Below, piece after piece: positions 19,964-28,973 of a stretch of DNA of 64,000 nucleotides. This stretch comes from Paenibacillus polymyxa. GTDB lineage: Bacteria > Bacillota > Bacilli > Paenibacillales > Paenibacillaceae. The stretch spans positions 51,492 through 115,491 of the forward strand of contig NZ_JAGGNR010000002.1 of assembly GCF_018614975.1 (NCBI RefSeq), given 5' to 3'. A program made the position numbers and the translations under genes. How positions within the stretch are numbered: position 1 is the first letter of the stretch; every line of letters starts with the position of its first letter. The notes below the pieces were generated by a model. That model searched no databases. It worked only from the letters and a program-made list of their open reading frames with translations, and was not told the DNA's origin.

Positions 19964-20757
19964 TTACAGAATAAATGGATTTAAAAATTGGTGACTGTCT
20001 CTATTCTCTATTTTCCCCTTTAGATTTGTTAGATCAGGTAGATTTTCTAAATATTTTTTTGCGATTTCATCATTAAAATCAACATTTCGAGTATATCTGA
20101 TTTCTAACTCCCTATTTTGTTTAACAGCAACAAATTTTTCAATTAAGCCATTGCTAATATAAGTTACCAATGATTTATGGGCACTTTTAACAGCATTCAT
20201 CCCTAGGATAAATGGATCAATTGCCTCTAGCTTAGGAAACGCATGAAATAGCATGTCGCCTGAATCTAGTCCTTTACTTAACATATGAATGGTTGCTCCC
20301 ACTAACTGAGGGTTTCCGTCATACATAGCCCAAAAGTTACAAGAATTCCCTCTATAATATGGTGATACTCCCATATGAATATTAATTGCCTTGTTTTTCA
20401 CCAAGAATTCACACAAAGGCCCTTTTATATAACTGGCACCAAAAATTATATAATAATCTGAGTTAAGCGCTGGAGAGAGGGTATTTAAATCAACTTTATT
20501 AAGATCACCCAGTTTGAGTGCTAATTGTGTTACATTGTTTGATGTAAATCGTAAATTCCCAAAAACTTTATTTTCTGCTCAATAACATGTTCAAAATACT
20601 CTTGCATAATTTCGCTCTTTTTGAAAAAATCATCTATTTGTCCAGGAAATACGGTATTGCATTCCTGTACTGCATATACTTGGTCACTTATCTCTGCTAA
20701 GGATTCAATTAAAGCAAGATGGCGCGGTTGATTTGAAGTAAATACTGTAATTTTCAT
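19964..20757 (-). pseudogene. Formyltransferase-like sugar-tailoring gene, broken by a one-base frameshift
   Basis: Originally about 264 residues. The 5' part (20757 to about 20570) begins MKITVFTSNQPRHLALIESL. The frame then needs a one-base shift near 20565-20575 (around AAAGTTTTTGGG) to continue as VFGNLRFTSNNVTQ and into the 3' part. The 3' part carries the formyl-transferase signature INIHMGVSPYYRGN with its Asn and His, and GLDSGDM with the catalytic Asp. Members use 10-formyl-tetrahydrofolate to formylate an amino group, often on an amino-sugar. Its ATG overlaps the stop of the deacetylase gene (ATGA), so the two were translationally coupled. A sequencing error is an alternative to true decay. 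Confidence 0.75.
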
Positions 20758-21105
20758 TGTATTTTATACATCTCCTTTATAATGTTTGTATGATCTTCTC
20801 TAGGAAATTCATACTTAGTATAATGGTTCTCCACCATATTAGCCCGAAACCCCAAGTCAATTTGCAAATTCCCCAGAACAGAAATGGTGTCTTGATTGTA
20901 AGAATTGCAAGGGTGAGACATTGATTTTGGGGGAATGCCCAGTAACTTTTTAAGGTAATTATAGTTTTGAGTATATTCACTAATTTGCTGAGCTTCAGAC
21001 AGTTTATTCATAGATGTCGGGTGAGAGTGAGAATGTAAACCAACAATATGTCCCTCTTCATGCAGCTGAATAAGATTCTCTTCATCCATCCAAAGTTTAT
21101 TTTTC

Positions 21106-22187
21106 GACGGATTGTCAAACCAAGCGCGACAGTTCCTCTGTGAAAGATTCGTGAGCAGTTCTCCACCCCAAGCATTTTCGGGGCCTGTTATTGATTAAAT
21201 TCAGGGAGTGGGCGAGATATTCATCCTCCACTTGTGCAAAATCGGTGCCCTTGGGGGGAAACTCTCGAAGTAATCCATTCCCATTTTCGTTGGAACCACG
21301 TTGCCAGGATGAATACGGGTCAGCAAAATAAACATGGAGGCCGTGGGTCGTCTCTAGATTGGCGTAGCAAGCAAACTCCTTCCCTCGGTCAGCGGTTGCG
21401 GTGAGGAAGGCCCCTTTCGGGTACTGTGAGATGGCTACACCAAGCGCAATCTCCATGGACAATGCGGTACGATCAGGCATGAGAATCGCGGTATATAGAC
21501 GCGTTTTACGTTCAATGAGTGTAGCTACGCAACCTTTACTTTTCCCACGACCCGATACGACGGTATCCAGTTCCCAGTGCCCAAAGGTTTCACGGGAACG
21601 GACTTCTTTCGGACGATCTGAAATGGTTCTGCCAATGGCGAATTTACCGCGAGTTTCTGCGGGTTTCTGACGCTTCCCTTTGTGACGTAAGACCTGTAAT
21701 GTACCTTGAACCAGACGTCCTGCGTAGATCCAGCGATAGATGGTTTTGAAGGAGACTACAAGCAGGCCATCAGCGCGGAAACGTTCGGTGATTTGTTCTG
21801 GAGACCATGTGGCCACAAGTTTTTCCTCCAGCGAAATAGCCAGGGAATTCGACCATTTCCCTGAAGGAACCGTGGCCTGACGACGTTCCTGATATGCATG
21901 CTGAGCTTGTTCTGCTTTGTAGGCTTCGGATGAAGCTGTGCGCGCTAATTCACGACAAATAGTCGAGGGATGTCTGCCCAGCTCCTTTGCAATCGCTCGT
22001 GAACTTTTGCCTTGCTGGTGGAGGATTTCTAGCTTGCTGCGTTCGATTATGCTAAGATGTGTGTAGCTCATGGTGGATTCTCCTTGTGTGAATGGTTGTT
22101 GTGGTGACTTCATTCTACACGAATCCGGCCATGGGCCCTTTTTTTATTTATTTCCAGTAGGTGTCGCACTTCATATTACAATCCGTC
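21106..22187 (-). mobile_element. IS30-family insertion sequence
   Basis: A 1082-bp element. Its ends on both strands begin GACGGATTGT; about 27 positions of imperfect inverted repeat can be aligned (21106 onward, 22187 backward), both reaching GYGCGACA. It is flanked by a 4-base duplication, TTTC on the plus strand at 21102-21105 and 22188-22191. The clean duplication and intact transposase suggest a recent insertion. Confidence 0.92.
21115..22071 (-). CDS. IS30-family transposase
   Basis: A 318-residue DDE transposase. The N-terminal helix-turn-helix (SRAIAKELGRHPSTICREL) binds the ends; the core has Asp in WELDTVVSG, Asp in TADRGKEF and Glu in NENGNGLLREF. AAGGAG precedes ATG 22071; the frame extends to 22113 without a better start. 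It fills almost the whole element, and the stop codon lies inside the left inverted repeat region. It appears intact. Confidence 0.95.
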   Translation of the reverse strand: MSYTHLSIIERSKLEILHQQGKSSRAIAKELGRHPSTICRELARTASSEAYKAEQAQHAYQERRQATVPSGKWSNSLAISLEEKLVATWSPEQITERFRADGLLVVSFKTIYRWIYAGRLVQGTLQVLRHKGKRQKPAETRGKFAIGRTISDRPKEVRSRETFGHWELDTVVSGRGKSKGCVATLIERKTRLYTAILMPDRTALSMEIALGVAISQYPKGAFLTATADRGKEFACYANLETTHGLHVYFADPYSSWQRGSNENGNGLLREFPPKGTDFAQVEDEYLAHSLNLINNRPRKCLGWRTAHESFTEELSRLV

Positions 22188-22814
22188 TTTCAAATTTAGT
22201 AGATCTACTTTATAATCCCTCAGCATGAGTTTCATAACATGATGGTATCGTTCTGGTCCTAAGACTTCATCTCGTATATATCTAAAAGTTCGATCATTAT
22301 CAGTATAGAATGGGAAATCAGAAAGGTGTTGAGACGGAATAAAATTCTCCATTTCTTTTAAAATTTCATGTTTGTAGTCAGTAAGTTTAAGATAACTAAA
22401 AAACTCATTATAAAAATCATCAATGTCTTCAAAATTAGAAAAGCGAAAATATCGATAAACTTCTAACCATTCCAATTCTCCCTGAAAAGGAGAACTGTAT
22501 ACAAACCAAAAAGCTGTTATTCCATAATATTTAAAGACCGGATAAGCAACATCAAATTGACACTTTAATCCATCATCCAAAGTTATACACAAATCAGTTT
22601 CCTTAAGTTTGTTATTAACTGCTCTTTCATACCATTCATCTGCCGACAAAATATTCTTTCTACCTATATATTCTATCATTTTTTCCAATTGCTCATTTGA
22701 AATAGAGCCCTGCCCTTTAATATGCCTATCATTATGAAAATGATGAAACATAATTCCATGTGCTTTCATTAAATCATCCTTCTCTCAACTTCTCTGATGA
22801 ACCTAAGAACCTAC

Positions 22815-23972
22815 CTATAAATATGCCTTATTTATCGCATCGATAAATTGCATAATGACAAACTCTTGATTATTCTTAGTCATATTAGTATCAGAAGGGA
22901 GGCAAATGCCATAATTAAATAGTAATTTGCTCACATCCTGATTATCGTCATGGAAATAATAATCGGTACCCTCAAAAATCGGCTGCAAATGAAGTGGCTT
23001 CCATACAGGACGGGACTCAATATTGTTTTTTTCCAAATGATTAATAAGTGACTCGATAATATCATTTTTTTTATGGTTATGGACTATAGCTGTTGTTAAC
23101 CAACGAGTTGAGTTTCCATAACTAGCTTCTGGCATAAAATTAAAACTATCAATATCAGAGAGACATCTAAAGTATCGCTCAAAAATCTCTCTTTTCTGTT
23201 CAATTCGCTCATTTAGTACTTTAAGCTGGCCACGGCCAATACCTGCGAGCACATTGCTTAACCGATAATTGTAACCAATCTGACTGTGTTGATAATGTTT
23301 AGCTATGTCCCTTGCTTGAGTAGCATAAAATCTTGCTTTATTCAAGCTCTCAACATCATCTGAAACAAGCATGCCCCCACCTGAAGTGGTTATGATTTTA
23401 TTACCATTAAACGAGTACACACCAAACTTACCAATAGTTCCACTCATTTGCCCCTTATATGTAGCACCAAGAGATTCCGCAGCATCTTCAATAATAGGTA
23501 CTTCGTACTCATCGCATATTTTTTTCAGTGAATCGTAGTCTGCGCTCTGCCCATACAAGTTCACTATAATGACCGCTTTGGGTTTCTGACCTTTATATGC
23601 ATAAGCCTTCATGGCACGTTCCAAAGCAAGTGGAGACATATTCCAGCTATCAGGTTCAGAATCAATAAATACTGGTGTTGCTTTTTGGTATAAGATTGGA
23701 TTGGCACTAGCGACAAAGGTCAAAGAAGAACAAAAAACAATGTCTCCTGCTTGTACATCAAGTAGCACTAAAGCCAAGTGGATAGCAGCCGTTCCGGAAC
23801 TTAAAGCGACGGCTCCAGCACTACCAACATAATCAGCCAGTTCCTGTTCAAAAGCATCTATGTTAGGCCCGAGTGGTGCAACCCAGTTACTTGTAAATGC
23901 TTCATTGATATATCGTTGTTCCAACCCGCTCATATGGGGAGAGGCCAAATAAATACGATTTCGCTCTGTCAT
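22815..23972 (-). CDS. legC: DegT/DnrJ/EryC1 aminotransferase, probable LegC
   Basis: PLP-dependent sugar aminotransferase of 385 residues. It would add an amino group at C4 of the UDP-4-keto-6-deoxy sugar made by the dehydratase at 27587. Family marks: SSGTAAIHLAL near residue 60, IEDAAESLGA, and the cofactor lysine in YSFNGNKIITTSGGG near residue 185. It is the sixth gene of the operon; in the legionaminic acid route the product is then acetylated by the LegH-type enzyme encoded just upstream. Exact substrate is inferred from context only. The family also contains PglE and PseC-type enzymes. Confidence 0.85.
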   Translation of the reverse strand: MTERNRIYLASPHMSGLEQRYINEAFTSNWVAPLGPNIDAFEQELADYVGSAGAVALSSGTAAIHLALVLLDVQAGDIVFCSSLTFVASANPILYQKATPVFIDSEPDSWNMSPLALERAMKAYAYKGQKPKAVIIVNLYGQSADYDSLKKICDEYEVPIIEDAAESLGATYKGQMSGTIGKFGVYSFNGNKIITTSGGGMLVSDDVESLNKARFYATQARDIAKHYQHSQIGYNYRLSNVLAGIGRGQLKVLNERIEQKREIFERYFRCLSDIDSFNFMPEASYGNSTRWLTTAIVHNHKKNDIIESLINHLEKNNIESRPVWKPLHLQPIFEGTDYYFHDDNQDVSKLLFNYGICLPSDTNMTKNNQEFVIMQFIDAINKAYL

Positions 23973-23979
23973 GTGCTTT

Positions 23980-24618
23980 TCATCCCTTGCTTTTGAAATG
24001 TTTATTGATTTTGGCTGGGCACCCTACAGCAACTACTTGCTCAGGAAGACTATGAATAACAACAGCCCCTGCCCCCACAATAGTCCCTCTACCAACCTTA
24101 ACTTGTGGTACTATACTCGCACCAATCCCGACATGAGCAGAACAACCAATCTCCACACCACCAGCCAGATGAACACCTGGTGACAAATGGACGAAATCGC
24201 CTATAAGACAATCATGATCAACAGTAGCAGCAGTATTCACAATAACATGTCTACCTATCTGAGCATCAGCATTAATTACTGTATTAGCCATAATAACGGA
24301 TCCATCGCCTATGACAACATTAGATCCTATAATGGCGGTTGAGTGTATCGCTTTTCCAAATTGAACATTGCTCTGTTCAAAAATGTTGGCTAGTTTGACT
24401 CTTGTAGCATTATGTCCAATTGCTATGATATAGAGGCTTTGTGGATACTTAAGGTTAATCTTTTCTAGCTGGTCTAATCCACCGAGCAACGGGATTCCCC
24501 TCCAATCGCTACCTCTCTTATGATCATCCATAACTCCAATGATTTTTTCACCACATGAATGCAGGTTATCTAGCACTACCTTTCCGTGACCACCCGTACC
24601 AAAGATAATATAGCCCAG
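23980..24618 (-). CDS. legH: NeuD/PglD-type sugar N-acetyltransferase, probable LegH
   Basis: Left-handed beta-helix acetyltransferase, about 212 residues. The C-terminal two thirds show hexapeptide repeats (VVIGDGSVIM, AQIGRHVIV, CLIGDFVHL, VEIGCSAHVG), and the catalytic His is likely in TVDHDC. The usual N-terminal sugar-nucleotide motif GYIIFGTGGHGKVVLDNL can only be read if translation begins upstream of GTG 24576. CTG 24618, seven bases behind GGGAGG, is the likely start; no ATG, GTG or TTG is available there. It would acetylate the new amino group using acetyl-CoA. The homologous NeuD proteins act on sialic acid. Confidence 0.82.
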   Translation of the reverse strand: MGYIIFGTGGHGKVVLDNLHSCGEKIIGVMDDHKRGSDWRGIPLLGGLDQLEKINLKYPQSLYIIAIGHNATRVKLANIFEQSNVQFGKAIHSTAIIGSNVVIGDGSVIMANTVINADAQIGRHVIVNTAATVDHDCLIGDFVHLSPGVHLAGGVEIGCSAHVGIGASIVPQVKVGRGTIVGAGAVVIHSLPEQVVAVGCPAKINKHFKSKG

Positions 24619-24673
24619 AAAAAGACCTCCCTATTCATGCTAAAATACAAATACCACGAAGAGCCCTTCTCAA

Positions 24674-25813
24674 TTAATACGTAATTGTTTTCTGAATCAG
24701 TTGTTCAGTCCAACTAATATTTCTGAGAATATTGACAATAACGCTGCTTGTATTCTCTTTAGCATATACATTTTTTGTTTCAGAGATAACTTTCTGAAAT
24801 TCTTGCGAATTTGCTTTTTCCAGCGCTTTTTGAAGCTCAATATCGTCCTCCGGGATGTCAATCACGTTAAATGACCGCTCTCTGCGCCCTTGTCGTACAC
24901 CAATGTTAATAACTGGTTTATTAAATGAGGCAGCTTCAATGATTCCAGACGATGAGTTCCCTACTAAAATCTTTGCATGCTTCAGCATCACCAGATAATC
25001 CAACGGCTCAAAATTGGTTATAAGATGAACATCAGGATTTACGACAAACTGATTATAAATATCAACAAGTGCGTCTGATCCTGCATCTGAGTTAGGCATG
25101 ATACATATAATCTCGTATCCCTGGTTCAACAACATCTGCAGCATCCTAGCCAGCATCTGCAAATTTGTTGATTGGGTAGTGACAGGATGGTATGCAAATA
25201 AAACATATTTATTTTTCAGGTGAATATTGTATTTATTTGCGGTTTGCTCATAGTCAGGAAGGACAGTATTCATTATCGTTTCAATTCTTGGAGCCCCTAC
25301 GACATGAACTCTCCATGGATCCTCACCAAGTCTAATTAATCTTTCTTCACTCTTTTCAGTAGCGACCAGATGTATATGTGCCAATTTGCTGATCGCGTGG
25401 CGAACGGATTCATCTATAGTGCCTGTCACTTCCCCCCCGTGCAGGTGGACGAGAGGAATATTAGTATGAGAAGCCACAATAGCTGCCGCAAGCATTTCTC
25501 CCCGATCTCCCAACACTACAACCACATCTGGCTGAATGGTTTCCAGCGCTTGAGTCATTCCGATAATAGCCAATCCTATAGAACGAGACATGTTGGCATG
25601 TGAGGAGCCTTGTAGCAGACAATCCACCTGTGCTGAGATTTGAAACCCATCTTGTCTTATCTGTTCTACGGTATTACCAAACTGTGGAGACAAATGCATG
25701 CCCGTTACTAAAAGATGCAGATCAAGGGTTTCTTCTGCATTAATTGCTTTTAAAACAGGATAATAAATGCCATAGTCTGCTCGGGTTCCGGTAACCACTA
25801 CAATTTTTTTCAT
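24674..25813 (-). CDS. legG: Hydrolysing UDP-sugar 2-epimerase, NeuC/LegG type
   Basis: Releases the nucleotide and inverts C2 to give the free hexose that the synthase condenses with phosphoenolpyruvate. About 379 residues from ATG 25813, which overlaps the stop of the synthase gene (ATGA). Family marks: VVTGTRADYGI at the N-terminus, VVLGDRGEML, HLHGGEVTGTIDE, and VGNSSSGIIEA, all typical of hydrolysing UDP-GlcNAc 2-epimerases. The HGGEVTG segment contains a run of seven G. A NeuC-type epimerase, rather than a PseG hydrolase, argues for a legionaminic or sialic route and against pseudaminic acid. Confidence 0.88.
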   Translation of the reverse strand: MKKIVVVTGTRADYGIYYPVLKAINAEETLDLHLLVTGMHLSPQFGNTVEQIRQDGFQISAQVDCLLQGSSHANMSRSIGLAIIGMTQALETIQPDVVVVLGDRGEMLAAAIVASHTNIPLVHLHGGEVTGTIDESVRHAISKLAHIHLVATEKSEERLIRLGEDPWRVHVVGAPRIETIMNTVLPDYEQTANKYNIHLKNKYVLFAYHPVTTQSTNLQMLARMLQMLLNQGYEIICIMPNSDAGSDALVDIYNQFVVNPDVHLITNFEPLDYLVMLKHAKILVGNSSSGIIEAASFNKPVINIGVRQGRRERSFNVIDIPEDDIELQKALEKANSQEFQKVISETKNVYAKENTSSVIVNILRNISWTEQLIQKTITY

Positions 25814-26838
25814 CGTAAATCTTCCCATGATAATAATTGATCTTCAACAATATCCCTAGTGAGTTGCTTACCTATGAATTCAGTATAAAATTTAGGTTCA
25901 ATTCCTGTTCCAGGACGCTTAATATGGATATCTTTTTCTTGAAGTGTGTCGCCAGCTTGTAATGATCGGCCTGCAACAAGACTTTTCCTCGCAACTGCCT
26001 TAGTACTTTCTTCAGATGGCATACAACGCTTAATTCCATTACCCAGTACCTTTTCCACTCTTCGAATGGCCTCGATCATAGTAGCAAACTCTGATGGCTC
26101 TAAAGATGCTTGGTGATCCGGGCCAGGAAGGCTACGATCCAATGTAAAGTGCTTTTCTATAATCTTTGCCCCCATTGCTACAGCAGCAACAGCCACTTCA
26201 ATACCATCTGTATGGTCGGAGTAACCGGTGATTCTGCCAAATTCATCCGCCATTGCTTTCATTGCAAGTAGGTTAACGTCCTCCAAGGGGGCAGGGTAAT
26301 CTGATGTACAATGGAGCAAAGAAACATTACTTTTTGTAAAAATTTTCATTGATTCCCTTATCTCATTCATATCAGACATACCAGTAGAAAGTATAATTGG
26401 CCGGCCGTACTGATTAAGTTGCTGGAGAAAGGGAGTATTATTTAAATCGCCAGAGCTGACTTTAAAAGCATTTACTTCAATAGAATCTAAAAATTGAGCA
26501 CTTTCCTCATCAAAAGGGGTTGAAAGAAAATCAATTCCTTTCTTGTCACAGTAATTTTTGATATTTATAAATTCGGAATGACTTAACTCCAATTTTTGCA
26601 GCATCTCCAATTGGCTGCCTGAAATTCCTGTGTTTTCAGCTTGGTAGGCTGCCTTTTGAGCATGCCTAGTTACTAATTTTTTACTGTCAAACGTTTGGAA
26701 CTTAACTGCGTCTGCCCCGCATATCGCAGCTTGGTCCACACACTGAAGCGCACGTTCCAAATTTCCATTGTGATTCACCCCTACTTCTGCAATAATATAC
26801 ACCGAACCAGCGTTGATTTTTGATAAATATTTGCCCAT
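25810..26838 (-). CDS. legI: Nonulosonic acid synthase, NeuB/LegI type
   Basis: Condenses phosphoenolpyruvate with a six-carbon amino sugar to form a nine-carbon 2-keto acid. The 342-residue protein has the NeuB barrel (IIAEVGVNHNGNLERA, ADAVKFQTF, TPFDEESAQFL, TGYSDHT, IIEKHFTLD) and a C-terminal SAF antifreeze-like domain from about residue 285 (ARKSLVAGRSLQAGD). It lies between the CMP-transferase and the epimerase and is translationally coupled to the latter. NeuB, LegI and PseI are hard to separate by eye; the operon content favours legionaminic acid. Confidence 0.9.
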   Translation of the reverse strand: MGKYLSKINAGSVYIIAEVGVNHNGNLERALQCVDQAAICGADAVKFQTFDSKKLVTRHAQKAAYQAENTGISGSQLEMLQKLELSHSEFINIKNYCDKKGIDFLSTPFDEESAQFLDSIEVNAFKVSSGDLNNTPFLQQLNQYGRPIILSTGMSDMNEIRESMKIFTKSNVSLLHCTSDYPAPLEDVNLLAMKAMADEFGRITGYSDHTDGIEVAVAAVAMGAKIIEKHFTLDRSLPGPDHQASLEPSEFATMIEAIRRVEKVLGNGIKRCMPSEESTKAVARKSLVAGRSLQAGDTLQEKDIHIKRPGTGIEPKFYTEFIGKQLTRDIVEDQLLSWEDLR

Positions 26839-26888
26839 TCATGTATACTTCCTCTCTATCAAATGGATACATCGTTATATGAATTATA

Positions 26889-27590
26889 TTACACTCGATT
26901 TTGCATAAGAAATTCTGCCCACTTCAAATCCATTTCATCATCAATATCTACAGATCGCTCTTTTGGCATGATATAGCCAATATTATTTGGGCCTACCATC
27001 AAGTTTTCAATCATCAGCAGATCTCTTTTAATTATATATATTGCTCCATTTAACATGTAAAGTTCAGGCAACTCTTGCCTTCTAAGGTTTCCAGCTTGAT
27101 CTTTCAAATAAGGTTGAATTATTCCCTGATTCCATTCCCTTAAAAGATAGGGATGAGTATCGGCTAACGTAATACTTTGTAATGAATCTGCCTTATGGGT
27201 TATAAATAATTGGTACGCCTCACGAATATCGTAATCATTTCGCAAAGGAGAGGTAGGCTGAAGCAACATAATGTATTGGAAATGATGATTCTGCTTAAGC
27301 TCATAAAAATGAACCGCATGTTTTAATACATCAATACTCGCTGCTTCATCAGTAGCCAGTTCTACCGGACGAAGAAAAGGAACATCAGCCCCAGCCAACT
27401 TTGCTATTCTTGCTATTTCATCGTTGTCTGTAGACACTAATACTCCATCCATACATCCGCTTTTAAGAGCAGCTTCAATGGTATATTCGATTAACGGATT
27501 TCCGCCTAAACTTCTTATGTTTTTTTGAAGCAAGCCTTTCGACCCCCCCCTTGCAGGGATCACCGCCAGACATTTAGCTGTTTTATTCAT
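26889..27590 (-). CDS. legF: CMP-nonulosonate cytidylyltransferase, NeuA/LegF type
   Basis: Activates the nine-carbon sugar with CTP for transfer to protein. The 233-residue protein has the nucleotide-binding start AVIPARGGSKGLLQKNI, then LLQPTSPLR and a C-terminal SVDIDDEMDL metal-binding motif. The start ATG overlaps the end of the dehydratase gene by 4 bases. The codons for ARGGS contain a run of eight G (27543-27550), a possible slippage site near the N-terminus. Confidence 0.92.
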   Translation of the reverse strand: MNKTAKCLAVIPARGGSKGLLQKNIRSLGGNPLIEYTIEAALKSGCMDGVLVSTDNDEIARIAKLAGADVPFLRPVELATDEAASIDVLKHAVHFYELKQNHHFQYIMLLQPTSPLRNDYDIREAYQLFITHKADSLQSITLADTHPYLLREWNQGIIQPYLKDQAGNLRRQELPELYMLNGAIYIIKRDLLMIENLMVGPNNIGYIMPKERSVDIDDEMDLKWAEFLMQNRV

Positions 27591-28606
27591 AACACAACTT
27601 TTGAAAAGCCTAGACCACTGGCTTCAATAAGTTCTCTAATTTCTACTGTATAAATTTGCTTAGCTGTTTTGGAGGAATATTCTTGACGCTCTGCTTTTCT
27701 AAAACCTTCGTAGTGATACTCCTTTTCCAGAAATAAAGACGGAATAATATACATTTGTTCATTTTCCAAAGCTCTTTCCGATTCTTCCAGGGTCATAAGC
27801 TCTTCATATAATTTTTCTCCAGGTCGAATACCCGTTTCAATCACCTCACCGGAATACCTTAGAGCTCCCGCTTGTTCATATGATTCAATCAGACACTTTG
27901 CCAGGTCTGTGATTTTGAGGATTGGCATTTTAAGTACAAATACCTCACCGCCTTGAGAGTATTTCGCAGCATCGATAACCAATTGAGCAGCTTGTGGAAT
28001 GGACATCATAAATCTCGTCATTTCCGCATGTGTGACCGTTAATGGTCTCCCCTCAACAATCTGATTCTTGAACAATGGAATAACCGAACCCCTAGAACCC
28101 ATTACATTTCCGAAACGAACACAAGAGAATATAGTTCGTTTGCTACCCTTATAGAAAATCGCAGCCGAAATCAGTTTTTCAGACAATAGTTTGGTCGCTC
28201 CCATTGTGCTTGTGGGATTAACAACTTTATCTGTACTAATAGCGATGACCTTCTCAACATTGTGATCAATAGCTGTTTCGATTATATTTTGTACACCAAT
28301 AACATTCGTTTTGATGGCTTCCATCGGATTGTACTCACAAGAAGGAACATGTTTTAAAGCAGCTGCATGAAAAATTATATCCACATCTTCCATGGCATAT
28401 CCAAGCCTCTGTTTATCTCTAATATCTCCAATTAAATATCTTATATTTCCAAATTCTTTAAGTTCCTGTTGTAATTCAAATTGCTTACTTTCATCTCTAC
28501 TGAAAATTCGTATTGCTTTTGGACGGTAGGTCAATAAATTTCGCACAATTTCACTGCCTATTGATCCGGTTCCCCCAGTAACTAATATTACTTTGTTATT
28601 AAACAT
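27587..28606 (-). CDS. legB: UDP-HexNAc 4,6-dehydratase, CapD/FlaA1-like, probable LegB
   Basis: First enzyme of the sugar pathway: oxidises and dehydrates UDP-N-acetylglucosamine to a 4-keto-6-deoxy sugar. Short soluble form of 339 residues with the NAD motif TGGTGSIGSEI at residues 10-20, HAAALKHVP, and the catalytic segment STDKVVNPTSTMGATK, with Met where most short-chain dehydrogenases have Tyr, as in CapD/WbpM relatives. It is the first gene of the operon, so the promoter should lie in 28607-28930. PseB is an alternative, but the rest of the operon fits the Leg route. Confidence 0.87.
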   Translation of the reverse strand: MFNNKVILVTGGTGSIGSEIVRNLLTYRPKAIRIFSRDESKQFELQQELKEFGNIRYLIGDIRDKQRLGYAMEDVDIIFHAAALKHVPSCEYNPMEAIKTNVIGVQNIIETAIDHNVEKVIAISTDKVVNPTSTMGATKLLSEKLISAAIFYKGSKRTIFSCVRFGNVMGSRGSVIPLFKNQIVEGRPLTVTHAEMTRFMMSIPQAAQLVIDAAKYSQGGEVFVLKMPILKITDLAKCLIESYEQAGALRYSGEVIETGIRPGEKLYEELMTLEESERALENEQMYIIPSLFLEKEYHYEGFRKAERQEYSSKTAKQIYTVEIRELIEASGLGFSKVVL

Positions 28607-28934
28607 ACTGTTAACCTCCAGTCCAATTTACGTGCTATTTATCAATCTGTTTTTTTATATGAACTAGGGTACTAATAATGTACAAACACACCATTTTTCG
28701 TACATTCCTTCACTAGTCAATTTTAAAGAAGTTTCAATGATTGAAAATATTGAAGTATTTAGATAAATCCAGGCTGATTCTCATATATTAAAGTGTTGTG
28801 TACATTTTAGTCTACATCCATGAAACTTTTTTTATTTCACACAATAAGGTGCCAGACTTCGTATCACAGTCATTAGATTAAATACTTTACTATCATATAT
28901 CGGTTTAAAACAACCTTCTATGAATCTTTAGAGT
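28607..28934. other. AT-rich region upstream of the sugar operon
   Basis: About 330 bp, no gene. An ACCGATAT sequence (minus strand, near 28898-28905) looks like a sigma-D -10, but no -35 was found at the right distance. At 28847-28871 there is a sequence resembling one end of the IS30 element (19 of 25 positions). Confidence 0.5.
28847..28871. repeat. Relic resembling an IS30-type end
   Basis: AGGTGCCAGACTTCGTATCA and the five bases after it align with the right end of the IS30 element (AGGTGTCGCACTTCATATTA..., 22158-22182), 19 of 25 matching by eye. No transposase or second end is nearby. Confidence 0.4.
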
Positions 28935-28973
28935 AAAAACCCTCTCAGTGTATAACCTGAGAGGGTTTCTTTT
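28935..28973 (-). terminator. Terminator at the end of the flagellar operon
   Basis: The minus strand reads AAACCCTCTCAG, short loop, CTGAGAGGGTTTTT; perfect 11-12 bp stem. It separates fliT from the sugar operon. Confidence 0.9.

Larger units (their letters stand above)
20754..22769 (-). pseudogene. Polysaccharide deacetylase-like gene interrupted by IS30 element
   Basis: The two halves are 22188-22769 and 20754-21101. Joining them with one copy of the 4-base duplication removed restores an unbroken 309-residue frame. The first half has the metal and catalytic motif TLDDG, the second has LHSHSHPT, the HxxxHP-type metal-binding motif of carbohydrate esterase family 4, so the insertion separates the two halves of the active site. 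The start MKAHGIMFHHFH is at ATG 22769, 45 bp after the aminotransferase gene. The family hydrolyses N- or O-acyl groups from sugars. Position in a nonulosonate operon and coupling to a formyltransferase suggest action on that sugar (inference). Confidence 0.85.

Noticed and set aside
28890..28930. Sigma-D promoter upstream of the sugar operon
   Set aside because: An ACCGATAT -10-like sequence is present, but no TAAA at 14-16 bases.
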